Of a stretch of 64,000 bases of DNA, positions 53,726 through 63,638 are shown piece after piece. A model generated the notes under the pieces. That model saw only the letters and a program-made list of their open reading frames with translations, ran no database searches and was not told the origin of the DNA. The first letter of the stretch is position 1, and each line of letters starts with the position of its first letter. This DNA is from Opitutaceae bacterium (lineage in GTDB: Bacteria > Verrucomicrobiota > Verrucomicrobiia > Opitutales > Opitutaceae), in the NCBI GenBank assembly GCA_030693515.1, contig JAUYAK010000112.1, forward strand, positions 1-64,000. Direction: 5' to 3'. Position numbers and translations under genes: made by a program.

Positions 53726-55725
53726 TATTTCTTTGCCGGCTCGACGACCTTCGTGGGGCCGATGGTCACGTGTGGATTCTTCAGGTGCGCGTCGAGGAAG
53801 CGCTCCAGCGCGGCGGCGAACGAGAGCGATTCGTTTTCGTTGCGGAAGCCGTGGCCTTGCTTGCCCTCGACGATCACTTGGTAGTCCGCGCCGTATTTTT
53901 TCAGCTGCGGCTCAAGGCGCGTCCAGTGGTTGATCTTCACGCGCGGATCCTCGGCGCCATAGGCGTGGAGCGTCGGAATCTTCAGGCGATCGACGAGCAG
54001 GATGGGGGAGGTGGCATCACGATAGGCGCGGTCGGGGCCGACCCATTCGGTGCGGTAGCTGAACTCGTCGCGGTCGCGCCACGCATCCTCGCCGGGCGAC
54101 CAGAACGTGATTTCAAGATCGGAGGCGCCCACGTAGTTCACGGCGCAGGCGTAGAGGTCGGGCGTGAGCATCGCGCCGGCGAGCGCCGCGTAGCCGCCGT
54201 AGCTCGCGCCGTAAATCGCGATGCGCTTAGGATCGGCGATGCCCTGCGCGATGGCCCATTTCACGCCGTCGGTGAGATCATCCTGCATGGCGCGGCCCCA
54301 TTGTTGGCGGCCCTTATTGATGAAGTCGCGGCCGTAGCCGCCGGAGCCGCGGTAGTTGGGCTGGAGCACGGCGTAGCCGCGGCTGGCGAGGAACTGCACG
54401 TCGCGGTCGAAGCCCCAGCTGTCGCGCACGCCGAAGGGGCCGCCGTGCGGGTGCACGACGAGCGGGATCTTTTTCCCCTCCAGGCCGCGCGGCACGGTCA
54501 GGTAGCCGTGGATCTCGAGGCCGTCGCGCGCGGTGTAGCGGATCGGCTGCATCGGCTGGAAGCGCGCGGGGTCGATGTTGGCGATGCGCTTGAATTGCGT
54601 GAGCGAGCCGTCCTTCTGGTCCAGGATGTAATAGACACCGGGCTCGCGGTCGTGGCCGACCCAGATGATCTCCACGCTGCCGTCGCGCGAAGTGCTGACC
54701 GTGCGGATGTCGCATCCGGTGAACGTGGCCGCGAGTTTGGCCTGCAGTGCGCCGCGGGCGGCGTCGAACCAGTGGTAGCGCTCCCGCGCGGCCTCATAGC
54801 GCACCCCGAGGAGGCGGGCCCGGTCGTGCGAGACAATGAGCTGGGCGATCTCGCCCTCGGGCGGGACGAAGAGCGCGGGGCCGCGCTCAAACGTGCGGGT
54901 GTCCAGCGCGTAGAGCGCGCCGCGGTCGTGCTCCTCGCGCGAGATGAGCCAGAGGGTGGTGTTGTCGGCGGCGAAGGCCTGCGGGTCCCACGTCTCCGCA
55001 TAGCCGTGGAAGGGGTGGGTGGCGACGGCGCGAAACCGCGCGCTGTTGTCGTCGCGGTGCTCCCAGATGATCTGCTTGCCTTCGAGGCGAGAGCGCAGAC
55101 GGAGCGCGCCACGGTGGTCGAAGTGCCAGTCCTTGAAGCGGTCGGACTCGCGCAGCTCCACGAGCGTGGAGCGGCCGCCGTTGCGCACATTGAGCAGGCC
55201 GACGGTGGGGGCCGTCCCGACGAAGGTCGCCTGGTCGATGTTGCCGGCGAAGATGCCGATGACGCCGAGTCGCTCCGGATCGGAAGGCAGGTGATCGACG
55301 ATGCCCGCGAAGTCGCCGGTGAGGTTGTTCTGGAGGCGCTGCGATTCGGCGAGGCGCACGACGGTCTTGCCGGTGAGATCGGTGGAGCCGATGAAGAACG
55401 ACTCGTTGCCCGAGACGTCGGCCTCGAAGATGATGCGGTCGTTTCCCTTCCAGAAAAAGCGGGCGAGGCTTTCGTCGGCCCCGCGCAGAATCATGCGCGA
55501 TTCCTTGGTCGCGCGGTCGAAGAGGCCGAGGGCGAGCTTCTTCTCGTGGGGAAACAGGAACGCGATCTTGGTGCCGTCGGGCGAGAGGCGGGGCTGGCGG
55601 AGCGCGGGGGTCGAGAAGAAGTCCTCGATTTTGAGCGGCTCAGGCGGCGCTTCGGCGGCGGGGGCGGGGGTGCCGAGCAGGAGGACCGCGAGCAGCGCGG
55701 TGGCGCGCGGGAGCGGGAGTTTCAT
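53725..55725 (-). CDS. exported S9-family prolyl-oligopeptidase-type peptidase
   Basis: This 666-residue S9 peptidase has a signal peptide ending TPAPAAEAP. An N-terminal propeller (about 35-400) is followed by a hydrolase domain with HPHGGPFGVRDSWGF. The nucleophile is S508 in GASYGG; the Asp lies in AEDPRV and the His in KQGHGF. It is closely related to the enzyme at 47376, including the DGLEIHGYLTVPRG and EPGVYYILD segments, so the two arose by duplication. It is convergent with the RAYT and its stop is adjacent to a REP. Its own receptor would be the one at 50090, though on the opposite strand. The cca gene lies 12 bases upstream on the same strand, suggesting co-transcription. Confidence 0.9.
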   Translation of the reverse strand: MKLPLPRATALLAVLLLGTPAPAAEAPPEPLKIEDFFSTPALRQPRLSPDGTKIAFLFPHEKKLALGLFDRATKESRMILRGADESLARFFWKGNDRIIFEADVSGNESFFIGSTDLTGKTVVRLAESQRLQNNLTGDFAGIVDHLPSDPERLGVIGIFAGNIDQATFVGTAPTVGLLNVRNGGRSTLVELRESDRFKDWHFDHRGALRLRSRLEGKQIIWEHRDDNSARFRAVATHPFHGYAETWDPQAFAADNTTLWLISREEHDRGALYALDTRTFERGPALFVPPEGEIAQLIVSHDRARLLGVRYEAARERYHWFDAARGALQAKLAATFTGCDIRTVSTSRDGSVEIIWVGHDREPGVYYILDQKDGSLTQFKRIANIDPARFQPMQPIRYTARDGLEIHGYLTVPRGLEGKKIPLVVHPHGGPFGVRDSWGFDRDVQFLASRGYAVLQPNYRGSGGYGRDFINKGRQQWGRAMQDDLTDGVKWAIAQGIADPKRIAIYGASYGGYAALAGAMLTPDLYACAVNYVGASDLEITFWSPGEDAWRDRDEFSYRTEWVGPDRAYRDATSPILLVDRLKIPTLHAYGAEDPRVKINHWTRLEPQLKKYGADYQVIVEGKQGHGFRNENESLSFAAALERFLDAHLKNPHVTIGPTKVVEPAKK

Positions 55726-55737
55726 CGTGGTTTCGAA

Positions 55738-57168
55738 TCAGGGCGGAAGCGGCGGGGAGTCAATGCCCCGGCCGAGGCGTTGGTGCAGCCAGGCGACGGC
55801 GCCGGCCTCATCGGCAAACGCGCCGTCGAGCTGCGCCTCGAAGGCGGCATCAATGATGGGCTGGAAATCCGGGCCGGGCGTGCGGCCGAGGGCGATGAGG
55901 TGGCGGCCGAGGAGGATGCGTCTGGGCGCGGCATCGGCCAGCGCGAGGGCGCGGGCGGCGGCGGCGAGTTCGTCGATGCGCGCATGGACTTCCGGCGAGG
56001 CGAGGGGCGGGCGGCCGTTGGCGTCCGCGCGCATCACGAGCGCGAGGTCGTCGATGGTGGCGGGCGCGAGGCGGCGCGCGAGGCGGCGCACACTGGTGTC
56101 GGAGAACGCCGTGCCGCCGCGATGGTGCGCGTGATGGTTGACGACGAGCGCCGCGACCGGCGGATCAAGATCGAGCGGTGCGCCGATGCGCCGGAGAAAC
56201 GCCGCCGCCAACGGGCCGCCGGCGGCGTCGTGGCCGGGGCTCGTCCAGCGCGGCACGCCGCGTTTCTCGGCCCGCACGGTGGTGGCGGGTTTGCCGAAAT
56301 CGTGGGCGAGCACGGCAAACAGGAGCATGCGCCGCCGCGGCGCGGGACTCTCCGGCCAGGCCGGGAGCGCGGTGAGGGCGTCAAGGCAGTGCTGCGTGTG
56401 GGTGAACACGTCGCCCTCGGGGTGCCACTCGGGGTCCTGCGGGGTGCCGCGGAGCGCCGCGATCTCGGGAAAGTGCGCGAGCCAGCCGCTCTCCTCGAGG
56501 ACGGCGAGGCCGCGCGAGGGGCGGATGGCCTTGGTGGCCCATTTCTCCCACTCGCCCCAGATGCGCTCGACGGGCAGTTCGGCAAACGTGCCGGCGATAC
56601 TGCGGCAGAGGGCGGCCGTCTCGGGGGCTAGCCCGAGGTCGAAGCGCGCCGCGAACTGCATCCCCCGCAGCACCCGCAGCGGATCCTCGGCAAACGCCGC
56701 ACTGGTGTGCCGCAAGACGCGCCGCGCGAGGTCGGCCTGCCCGCCGTGCGGATCGATCAGGGCGCCGGTGAAGGGATCGAGGGCGATGGCGTTGAGCGTG
56801 AAATCGCGCCGGGCCGCCGCTTCCGCGTCGCTCAGCAGGGGATCGGGGGCGACGGCGAAGCCCCGGTGGCCGGCACCGGTCTTGGATTCGCGCCGGGGCA
56901 ACGAGAAATCGTATTCCGAGCCGCTCGCCCGGCTGCGGACCTTGAGGACGCCGAAGCTGCGCCCCACGACATCGGTGGAGCCGAACGGCTCAAGCACGCG
57001 GTGCAGCGACTCAAAATCCACGCCCGCGACCTCAATGTCGAAGTCCTTGGGCGTGAGGCCGAGCAGCCAGTCGCGCACACCGCCGCCCACGAGGCGGGGC
57101 CGGCCGATGCGCCGCACCGCCTCCAGCATCGCGCGCAGATCGGCCGGGAGCGTCAGGGTGGCGGTCAT
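55738..57168 (-). CDS. CCA tRNA nucleotidyltransferase / poly(A) polymerase family protein with HD-type domain
   Basis: This class II nucleotidyltransferase (476 aa) is of the tRNA CCA-adding / poly(A) polymerase family. It has the LVGGGVRDWLLG motif near residue 27, the catalytic DIE in TPKDFDIEVAG, RRDFTLNAIALDP and the flexible EDPLRVLRGMQFAARF loop. A metal-dependent HD-type domain follows (about 250-400; FTHTQHCLDAL, LAHDFGKPAT, VVNHHAHH). CCA-adding and poly(A) forms cannot be separated by sequence alone. An HD domain is typical of CCA enzymes of this length. It overlaps the DUF423 gene by 4 bases and is followed by the S9 peptidase. Confidence 0.88.
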   Translation of the reverse strand: MTATLTLPADLRAMLEAVRRIGRPRLVGGGVRDWLLGLTPKDFDIEVAGVDFESLHRVLEPFGSTDVVGRSFGVLKVRSRASGSEYDFSLPRRESKTGAGHRGFAVAPDPLLSDAEAAARRDFTLNAIALDPFTGALIDPHGGQADLARRVLRHTSAAFAEDPLRVLRGMQFAARFDLGLAPETAALCRSIAGTFAELPVERIWGEWEKWATKAIRPSRGLAVLEESGWLAHFPEIAALRGTPQDPEWHPEGDVFTHTQHCLDALTALPAWPESPAPRRRMLLFAVLAHDFGKPATTVRAEKRGVPRWTSPGHDAAGGPLAAAFLRRIGAPLDLDPPVAALVVNHHAHHRGGTAFSDTSVRRLARRLAPATIDDLALVMRADANGRPPLASPEVHARIDELAAAARALALADAAPRRILLGRHLIALGRTPGPDFQPIIDAAFEAQLDGAFADEAGAVAWLHQRLGRGIDSPPLPP

Positions 57169-57566
57169 CCGTTTTTCCGCATCGCGGCCACCGCGAGGAG
57201 CAGCCAGCCGGCCATGAAGGCCACGCCGCCGAGGGGTGTCACCGGGCCCAGCCAGCGCGGACCGCCGAGCGCCAGCCAGTAGAGCGAGCCGGAGAACAGC
57301 ACCACGCCGCCCATCCAGCAGCGCGTGGTCCAGGCGGTGAGGCGGGCGGAGGTCCCCGTGGCATCGGCGCGCGCCCAGGCGGCCAAGGCTAGCAGCGCCA
57401 CCGCATGGAGCAGATGGTATTTCACGGCACTATCCCAAACGGCGGTCATGCCCCGTTCGACGAGGGTGGCCTTGAGGGCATGGGCGCCGAAAGCACCGAG
57501 CGCGATGCCCGTGAGGCCGACCAAGCCGGCGGCAAACAGCGGGGCGCGGGAGGAGGCGGCGGTCAT
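57165..57566 (-). CDS. DUF423 small membrane protein
   Basis: This 133-residue membrane protein has four hydrophobic helices and the family marks GLTGIALGAFGAHAL, YHLLHAVALLALA, GVVLFSGSLYWLAL and TPLGGVAFMAGWLLLA. DUF423 proteins are widespread inner-membrane proteins without known function. The ATG at 57566 gives the usual N-terminus; its stop overlaps the start of the cca gene (ATGA). It is divergent from rplM, with 153 bases between. Confidence 0.9.
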   Translation of the reverse strand: MTAASSRAPLFAAGLVGLTGIALGAFGAHALKATLVERGMTAVWDSAVKYHLLHAVALLALAAWARADATGTSARLTAWTTRCWMGGVVLFSGSLYWLALGGPRWLGPVTPLGGVAFMAGWLLLAVAAMRKNG

Positions 57567-57719
57567 GGCGGGAGAACGTTGCACAATGCCGGGGCGAAAC
57601 AAGACCGGGTTGCGACTCGAGCCGCCTGGAACTGGGCCAGATTCGGCTGGGCGGATGCCGAGGGCAGAAATGGGCGTTGACAGGCTTTCTTTTGACCTTA
57701 GCTCTTGGCCTCTTTTCGC

Positions 57720-58151
57720 ATGAAAACGTTCCTCGTCACGAAGGAGACTGCACAACCCGCCAACTGGTATCTCATCGATGCCGCCGGTGTGCCGCTCGGT
57801 CGCCTCGCCGTCAAGGCCGCCAATATTATCCGCGGCCGCAACAAGGCTTCCTACACGCCCAACTGCGACACCGGCGACTACGTCGTCGTCATCAACGCCG
57901 AGAAGGTCGCCCTCACCGGCAAGAAGGAAGTGCAGAACGAGTATATGTTCTTCTCCGGCTTCGTCGGCGGCGAGAGCTACCGCAAGGTCTCCCTCATGCG
58001 CCAGCGCCACCCCGAGTTCATCATCGAGCACGCCGTCAAGGGCATGATGCCCAAGAACCGCATCGCCCGCCGCATGCTGACCAAGCTCCGGGTCTTTGCG
58101 GGCGCGGAACACACCCACACCAGCCAATCGCCCGAGAAGATTTCCGTCTGA
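57720..58151 (+). CDS. rplM: 50S ribosomal protein L13
   Basis: This is ribosomal protein L13 (143 aa), an early-assembly large-subunit protein. Signatures are WYLIDAAGVPLGRLAVKAA, VVVINAEKVALTGKKE and the C-terminal AVKGMMPKNRIARRMLTKLRV. It is followed by rpsI after 14 bases, the conserved L13-S9 operon. The ATG at 57720 matches the family start; an in-frame ATG at 57705 lacks support. A TTGACA hexamer at 57677 could serve as the -35 box, with TTAGCT at 57698 as a weak -10. No L13-binding leader structure was recognised. Confidence 0.97.
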   Translation: MKTFLVTKETAQPANWYLIDAAGVPLGRLAVKAANIIRGRNKASYTPNCDTGDYVVVINAEKVALTGKKEVQNEYMFFSGFVGGESYRKVSLMRQRHPEFIIEHAVKGMMPKNRIARRMLTKLRVFAGAEHTHTSQSPEKISV

Positions 58152-58165
58152 TTCCTTTCTAGCCC

Positions 58166-58570
58166 ATGAGCGCCGCCACCACCGCCACCATCTTTGCCTG
58201 CACCGGCCGTCGCAAGACTTCGACCGCCCGGGTCCGCATCTCCGAAGGCACCGGCAAGCTGACCGTCAACGGTCGCACCTTCGACAGCTACTTCTCCCAC
58301 GAGAACTTCGCCAAGCAGGCCTATGCCCCGCTCCTCACGGTCGAACTCAAGGATAAGATTGACGTGAGCGTGAACGTCGCCGGTGGCGGGGTCGCCGGCC
58401 AGGCTGGCGCCACGGCGCATGGCATCGCCCGCGCGCTCCAGAAGATGAACGCCGAGCTGCGCCCCGCCCTCAAGAAGGCCGGCCACATAACGCGCGACGA
58501 CCGCATGAAGGAGCGTAAGAAGCCCGGCCAGCCCGGCGCCCGCAAGCGCTTCCAGTTCTCCAAGCGTTGA
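58166..58570 (+). CDS. rpsI: 30S ribosomal protein S9
   Basis: This is ribosomal protein S9 (134 aa) of the small subunit. It has ACTGRRKTSTARVRISEGTG at the start, VAGGGVAGQAGATAHGIARA in the middle, and the C-terminal KKPGQPGARKRFQFSKR, whose final Lys-Arg reaches the P-site tRNA. It is in operon with rplM and closed by a terminator at 58624. Spacing and order are as in most bacteria. Confidence 0.97.
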   Translation: MSAATTATIFACTGRRKTSTARVRISEGTGKLTVNGRTFDSYFSHENFAKQAYAPLLTVELKDKIDVSVNVAGGGVAGQAGATAHGIARALQKMNAELRPALKKAGHITRDDRMKERKKPGQPGARKRFQFSKR

Positions 58571-58623
58571 TCCTTCGGCTGGAGCGGGACCTCCGTGGCC
58601 TGCCCGGCTGGATTTGCCTTTCG

Positions 58624-58654
58624 CACCGCCCCCCTTACCGCGGGCGGTGTTTTT
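58624..58654 (+). terminator. rho-independent terminator of rplM-rpsI
   Basis: CACCGCCC (58624-58631) and GGGCGGTG (58642-58649) form an 8-bp stem followed by five T. Confidence 0.85.
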
Positions 58655-58703
58655 GTTTTTCGGGATTGGCGGTCTGGAACGTGCCTTGCTAGCGAAAGGA
58701 CCC

Positions 58704-58949
58704 ATGAAAACCTCCGCGCGCCTCGCTCTCGCCGTCTTTGCCGCCGCCCCGTGGTTGCGGGCTCACCCCGGCCACGACGGCGACCACGGGCTCACGTGGG
58801 AGTTTGCCCACCTCGCGCAGCACCCGCTGGTCACGCTCGGCTGGGCGGCCCTCGGCCTCGCCGTGGTGGGAGCCGGGACGTGGTGGGTGCGCCGGCGGAC
58901 GCCACCGGCTCAGAGCTTGCGCACCTCGCAGGCGAGCCGCGGAAAGTAG
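58704..58949 (+). CDS. small exported His-rich membrane protein next to urease genes
   Basis: This 81-residue protein has a signal peptide ending WLRAHPGHDGDHG, so the mature N-terminus would begin with a potential metal-binding HPGHDGDH cluster. One membrane helix (about 45-62) and a basic tail follow. It resembles the N-terminal region of HupE/UreJ-type nickel transport proteins, but the rest of such a protein is missing. A GAAAGGA ribosome-binding site lies 5 bases upstream. It converges with, and overlaps by 40 bases, the end of ureD. A role in nickel handling for urease is inference. Confidence 0.5.
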   Translation: MKTSARLALAVFAAAPWLRAHPGHDGDHGLTWEFAHLAQHPLVTLGWAALGLAVVGAGTWWVRRRTPPAQSLRTSQASRGK

Positions 58950-59734
58950 CCAGCCAGAATCCGGCGCACGTCGCGCAGCGTCCGTCGCAACCGCACCGCG
59001 TCCGGGGCGACGATTTTCACGCTGTGGCCGCCGTGCCGCAGTTCGCTCACGCCGAGCCATAGGCCGTCGCCATGCAACGCCGCGAGCGCGGGCCGCCATG
59101 CGGTTTCGTGGCCGGAAGGCGGCGCGATCAAGATGGCGTTGGCGAAGCACGCGGCCGGCCCCGATCCGGCGAGCGCCGCCAGATCGCGCAGCGCCGCCCC
59201 GTTATGGTCGAAGCGCTCGCGCAGGATGAGATCACCGCCGAGGCGCACTTCGAGTGCCAGGGTGAGGCGGTCCCAGGCCCAGGCCTCGCCGTGGGCCACG
59301 CGCCCCGGCATCAGTTGATCGACGAAAAACAAGCCGCCGCCCGCCGCGATCGAGACCTCCGTGTGCTGCCGGTAGGTGCAGCCGTGGTGCGGCACCAGCG
59401 GCTCGGGCAGGACCTCAAGCCAGGCGCCGTCGGCCACGGTGAAGCGTTGTTCGCACGCGGCCGCGCCACCGCGCATCCGAAAAACGCGGCTCGCGCTCGG
59501 CGTCGTGACAAGCAGCGCCGCGCCGGACTCCACGGCGATGTCGGAGGTCAGCCGATCACCGGCGAGGATGCCGGCGGTGGGGTTCACGATTTGCGCGACG
59601 AGCGTGCGCGCCTCGGCGTCCCAATAGGGTTTGCCCAGATGGAAGGGCGCGCGAAACGCCTGCGCGGCGAGGACGGTGCGGCCATCCGCGCGTGGCGCGG
59701 CGCGGAGCGAGAGATGGCCGGAAAATTCGGGCAT
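58910..59734 (-). CDS. ureD: urease accessory protein UreD
   Basis: UreD (UreH) forms the scaffold with UreF and UreG that delivers nickel to apo-urease. The 274-residue protein has FRAPFHLGKPYWDAEARTL, NPTAGILAGDRLTSDIAVES, LVTTPSASRVFRM and the conserved EPLVPHHGCTYRQ segment. Length matches the family. It is the last gene of the ure operon, 38 bases after ureG, a gap that holds a palindromic repeat. Its 3' end overlaps the small His-rich gene on the other strand. Confidence 0.93.
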   Translation of the reverse strand: MPEFSGHLSLRAAPRADGRTVLAAQAFRAPFHLGKPYWDAEARTLVAQIVNPTAGILAGDRLTSDIAVESGAALLVTTPSASRVFRMRGGAAACEQRFTVADGAWLEVLPEPLVPHHGCTYRQHTEVSIAAGGGLFFVDQLMPGRVAHGEAWAWDRLTLALEVRLGGDLILRERFDHNGAALRDLAALAGSGPAACFANAILIAPPSGHETAWRPALAALHGDGLWLGVSELRHGGHSVKIVAPDAVRLRRTLRDVRRILAGYFPRLACEVRKL

Positions 59735-59741
59735 GAGGGGT

Positions 59742-59806
59742 AGCGCGAGGCTTCAGCCCGCGCATGGAATGCTCAGGCTTTTCGCAGCGCGGGTTGAAGC
59801 CCCGCG
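59742..59806. repeat. palindrome spanning the ureG-ureD gap and the ureG 3' end
   Basis: GCGCGAGGCTTCAGCCCGCG pairs with CGCGGGTTGAAGCCCCGCGC. The right arm codes for the last residues of UreG (AGLQPALR), which are absent from ordinary UreG proteins. Confidence 0.8.
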
Positions 59807-60426
59807 CTCCCCTTGGCTTGCTGCGCGAAGAGCACGGCGTGCTCGATCCAGGCAATCACGGCGTCGAGGTTATGCTCGCGCTTGAGATCACAGAACAGGA
59901 AAGGCCGGGCGCCGCGCTGCATCTTGGCGTCGCGGTCCATCACGCCGAGGTCGGCGCCGACGAGCGGAGCGAGATCGATTTTGTTGATGATGAGCAGATC
60001 GCTGTGGCGGATCGCCGGTCCGCCCTTGCGCGGGATTTTGTCCCCTTCGGCGACGTCAATCACGTAGATAAACGCATCGACGAGCTCAGGGGAAAACGTG
60101 GCGGTGAGGTTGTCGCCGCCGCTTTCGACCAGGAGAAGTTGGAGATCCGGGAACTTCGTCTCGAGTGCGCGGCAGGCCTGCTCGTTCATGGTGGTGTCGT
60201 CGCGGATCGCGGTGTGGGGGCAGCCACCGGTCTCGACGCCCATGATGCGTTCCGCGGGCAGCGCGCTGTGGCGGACGAGGAACTGCGCGTCCTCCGAGCA
60301 ATAGATGTCGTTGGTCACGATCGCCATCGAGAGGCGCGCGCGAAGGCGCTGCGCGAGCTTGAGGCAGAGCATGGTCTTGCCGGAGCCGACGGGGCCGCCG
60401 ATGCCGATGCGGGGAGAACGAATCAT
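59773..60426 (-). CDS. ureG: urease accessory GTPase UreG
   Basis: UreG is the SIMIBI-class GTPase whose hydrolysis powers nickel insertion into urease. The 217-residue protein has P-loop GPVGSGKT (11-18), [15 protein letters not shown], the metal-dimer motif with CPH ([14 protein letters not shown]), [15 protein letters not shown] and the guanine-specificity NKID ([10 protein letters not shown]). There is no His-rich N-terminal extension. The C-terminus [10 protein letters not shown] comes from a palindromic repeat and adds about ten residues beyond the usual length. It lies between ureF and ureD in a minus-strand operon. Confidence 0.95.
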   Translation of the reverse strand: MIRSPRIGIGGPVGSGKTMLCLKLAQRLRARLSMAIVTNDIYCSEDAQFLVRHSALPAERIMGVETGGCPHTAIRDDTTMNEQACRALETKFPDLQLLLVESGGDNLTATFSPELVDAFIYVIDVAEGDKIPRKGGPAIRHSDLLIINKIDLAPLVGADLGVMDRDAKMQRGARPFLFCDLKREHNLDAVIAWIEHAVLFAQQAKGSAGLQPALRKA

Positions 60427-60440
60427 AATAGTTTTTAGAA

Positions 60441-60527
60441 TTAAGCGCGAAGACGCGAAGGCGCGAAGATCGGAGCAAAGGGTCTTCTTATGATCGCACT
60501 TAGCGCCTTGGCGTCATTGCGCTTCAT
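60441..60527. repeat. imperfect palindrome between ureF and ureG
   Basis: Left arm TTAAGCGCGAAGACGCGAAG pairs imperfectly with CTTGGCGTCATTGCGCTTCA-type sequence at the right. It has an internal CGCGAAG(A/G) tandem periodicity. The layout is like dispersed intergenic repeats reported in many environmental genomes. Confidence 0.65.
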
Positions 60528-60532
60528 CATTT

Positions 60533-61246
60533 TCAGGAAATGAACATCCGCGCATCCGCGGTCTCATGGCGGGCGGCGGCGATGTCGAGCCAGGGGTTGA
60601 ACCAGCCGATGTCCTCGAACGCCGTCGTCTCCGCGGCGGCGATGTGTCCGGGCAGCGCGGCGAGCGCCTCCGTGAGGAGCGATTGTGAGGCGTTCTGGCC
60701 GAGGCGCAGGATCTTCATCGCCGCCGAGACCAGCGAGGAGAGCGTGGCGTAGCCGATGCCGGCGAGCACGGCGCCGAGCGGAGCGCCGAACACGCGGCCT
60801 TCGAGCGCCGCGGAGACGGCGGATGAATGCGGCCAGTTTTCCGCGGCGGCGCGGCGGAGAAAGTCCGTCGCGAGCGGATCGGCGCGCAGTGTGGCCAGCA
60901 GCTCGGCGCGCTGACGGCCGATTTGCTCCGACGCGGCGCGGGCCTCGCGGGCGGTCTTGAGCGCGGACGAGAGCACGCAGAGTTCGCCGATGCGCGGCCA
61001 GTTCGCCTCGCCAAACGCGCGCCAGGCCTGCGCGGCCAGCGGGAGATCCGCGTGGCGCAGCGCCGGGAGGGCCGAGAGGAAAATAAATTCACGCAAGGTC
61101 GCCCGATCGTGGACGACGCCCGCCTGCACGAGCGGCTCAAGGCCGAACGAGTGCGCGTAGCTGCCGGTGGGATAAAAAGAATCCCCCGCTTGGAGCTGGC
61201 CGAGGATCCACGCGGCGTCAGTGCTGGTGGCTGGGGCCGAGGTCAT
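60533..61246 (-). CDS. ureF: urease accessory protein UreF
   Basis: UreF acts with UreD as a complex that recruits UreG to apo-urease. The 237-residue all-helical protein begins ...WILGQLQAGDSFYPTGSYAHSFGLEPLVQAG, the signature of the family, and continues with REFIFLSALPALRHADLPLA and LGAVLAGIGYATLSSLVSAA. Its start overlaps the end of ureE by 29 bases, so the two are likely translated in a coupled way. A palindromic repeat separates it from ureG. Length is normal. Confidence 0.93.
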   Translation of the reverse strand: MTSAPATSTDAAWILGQLQAGDSFYPTGSYAHSFGLEPLVQAGVVHDRATLREFIFLSALPALRHADLPLAAQAWRAFGEANWPRIGELCVLSSALKTAREARAASEQIGRQRAELLATLRADPLATDFLRRAAAENWPHSSAVSAALEGRVFGAPLGAVLAGIGYATLSSLVSAAMKILRLGQNASQSLLTEALAALPGHIAAAETTAFEDIGWFNPWLDIAAARHETADARMFIS

Positions 61247-61679
61247 GCGTGGGTTGCGGGCCGCGAGCGAAACGGCCGGGACGGAAGATCGCCGTCGTGG
61301 GCCGGAACGGAACCTTCAAGCGGCCGAGGAGCTGGCGCACCGCGGGCTCGTCCGGGGCGAGGAGCCGCGTGGGCTCCGCTTGCAGTTCGAGGTGCAGGTT
61401 GCCCACGGCCCAGCCGATGCCGGCCGCGGCGGAGGGCGCGATCTCGAGGGAGATTTCGACGACGGGCTCGGGATGCTGGGCGATGACGTAGCGGGCGGTG
61501 GCCGAATGAAAACATTCGTCGCCGGGTTTGAGCGGAGCCTCGAGCTCGAAGCCGAATTCCTGCCCGTCCTCCGCCGTGCCGCGCCAGCGGCGTTTCGCGA
61601 GCGTGAGCCGATCGATGATCAACTTGATTTCCGGCAGCGCCGGAGCGGGCACTGCGACCTGGGCGGTAATCAGATGCAT
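61218..61679 (-). CDS. ureE: urease accessory nickel chaperone UreE
   Basis: UreE is the nickel metallochaperone that feeds UreG. The 153-residue protein has the N-terminal peptide-binding domain (KLIIDRLTLAKRRWRGTAED). The metal-binding domain follows, with VIAQHPEPVVEISLEIAPSA and AVGNLHLELQAE. The C-terminus ends in the short His-containing PTHDLGPSHQH rather than a long His tail. The ATG at 61679 is preferred; an in-frame GTG at 61697 adds six residues. It overlaps ureF by 29 bases and follows ureC across a repeat. Confidence 0.9.
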   Translation of the reverse strand: MHLITAQVAVPAPALPEIKLIIDRLTLAKRRWRGTAEDGQEFGFELEAPLKPGDECFHSATARYVIAQHPEPVVEISLEIAPSAAAGIGWAVGNLHLELQAEPTRLLAPDEPAVRQLLGRLKVPFRPTTAIFRPGRFARGPQPTHDLGPSHQH

Positions 61680-61690
61680 CGGAGGGAAGT

Positions 61691-61763
61691 GAACCACCGA
61701 GGCAAAAAGAGCACAGGGAAAACCCAGCGGCTCAGACCTGGCGGCTTCGTGTCTTTGTGGTTC
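61691..61763. repeat. inverted repeat between ureC and ureE
   Basis: GAACCACCGAGGCAAAAAGA at the left is the imperfect complement of TTCGTGTCTTTGTGGTTC at the right. It resembles dispersed repeats of the form 'accacaaagacacgaag' seen in many genomes. Confidence 0.6.
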
Positions 61764-61766
61764 AAA

Positions 61767-63533
<1,767 letters not shown>

Positions 63534-63549
63534 GGGAAAATCGGATTTT

Positions 63550-63638
63550 AGCCACAGAGGGCACGGAGGTTGGCACAGAGTTCACTGAGATGCTGAATTG
63601 CTCCGTGACCTCATTTCCTTCTCTGGGACCTCTGTGAC
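63550..63638. repeat. inverted repeat between ureB and ureC, overlapping the ureB 3' end
   Basis: AGCCACAGAGGGCACGGAGG at the left pairs imperfectly with CCTTCTCTGGGACCTCTGTGAC at the right. The last nine codons of ureB (SSQRSQRRK) are written by the right arm. Confidence 0.7.

Noticed and set aside
53575-56631. Open frame of about 1000 codons opposite the S9 peptidase and cca gene
   Set aside because: It spans two real genes on the other strand and a REP element; no motif or signal supports it.
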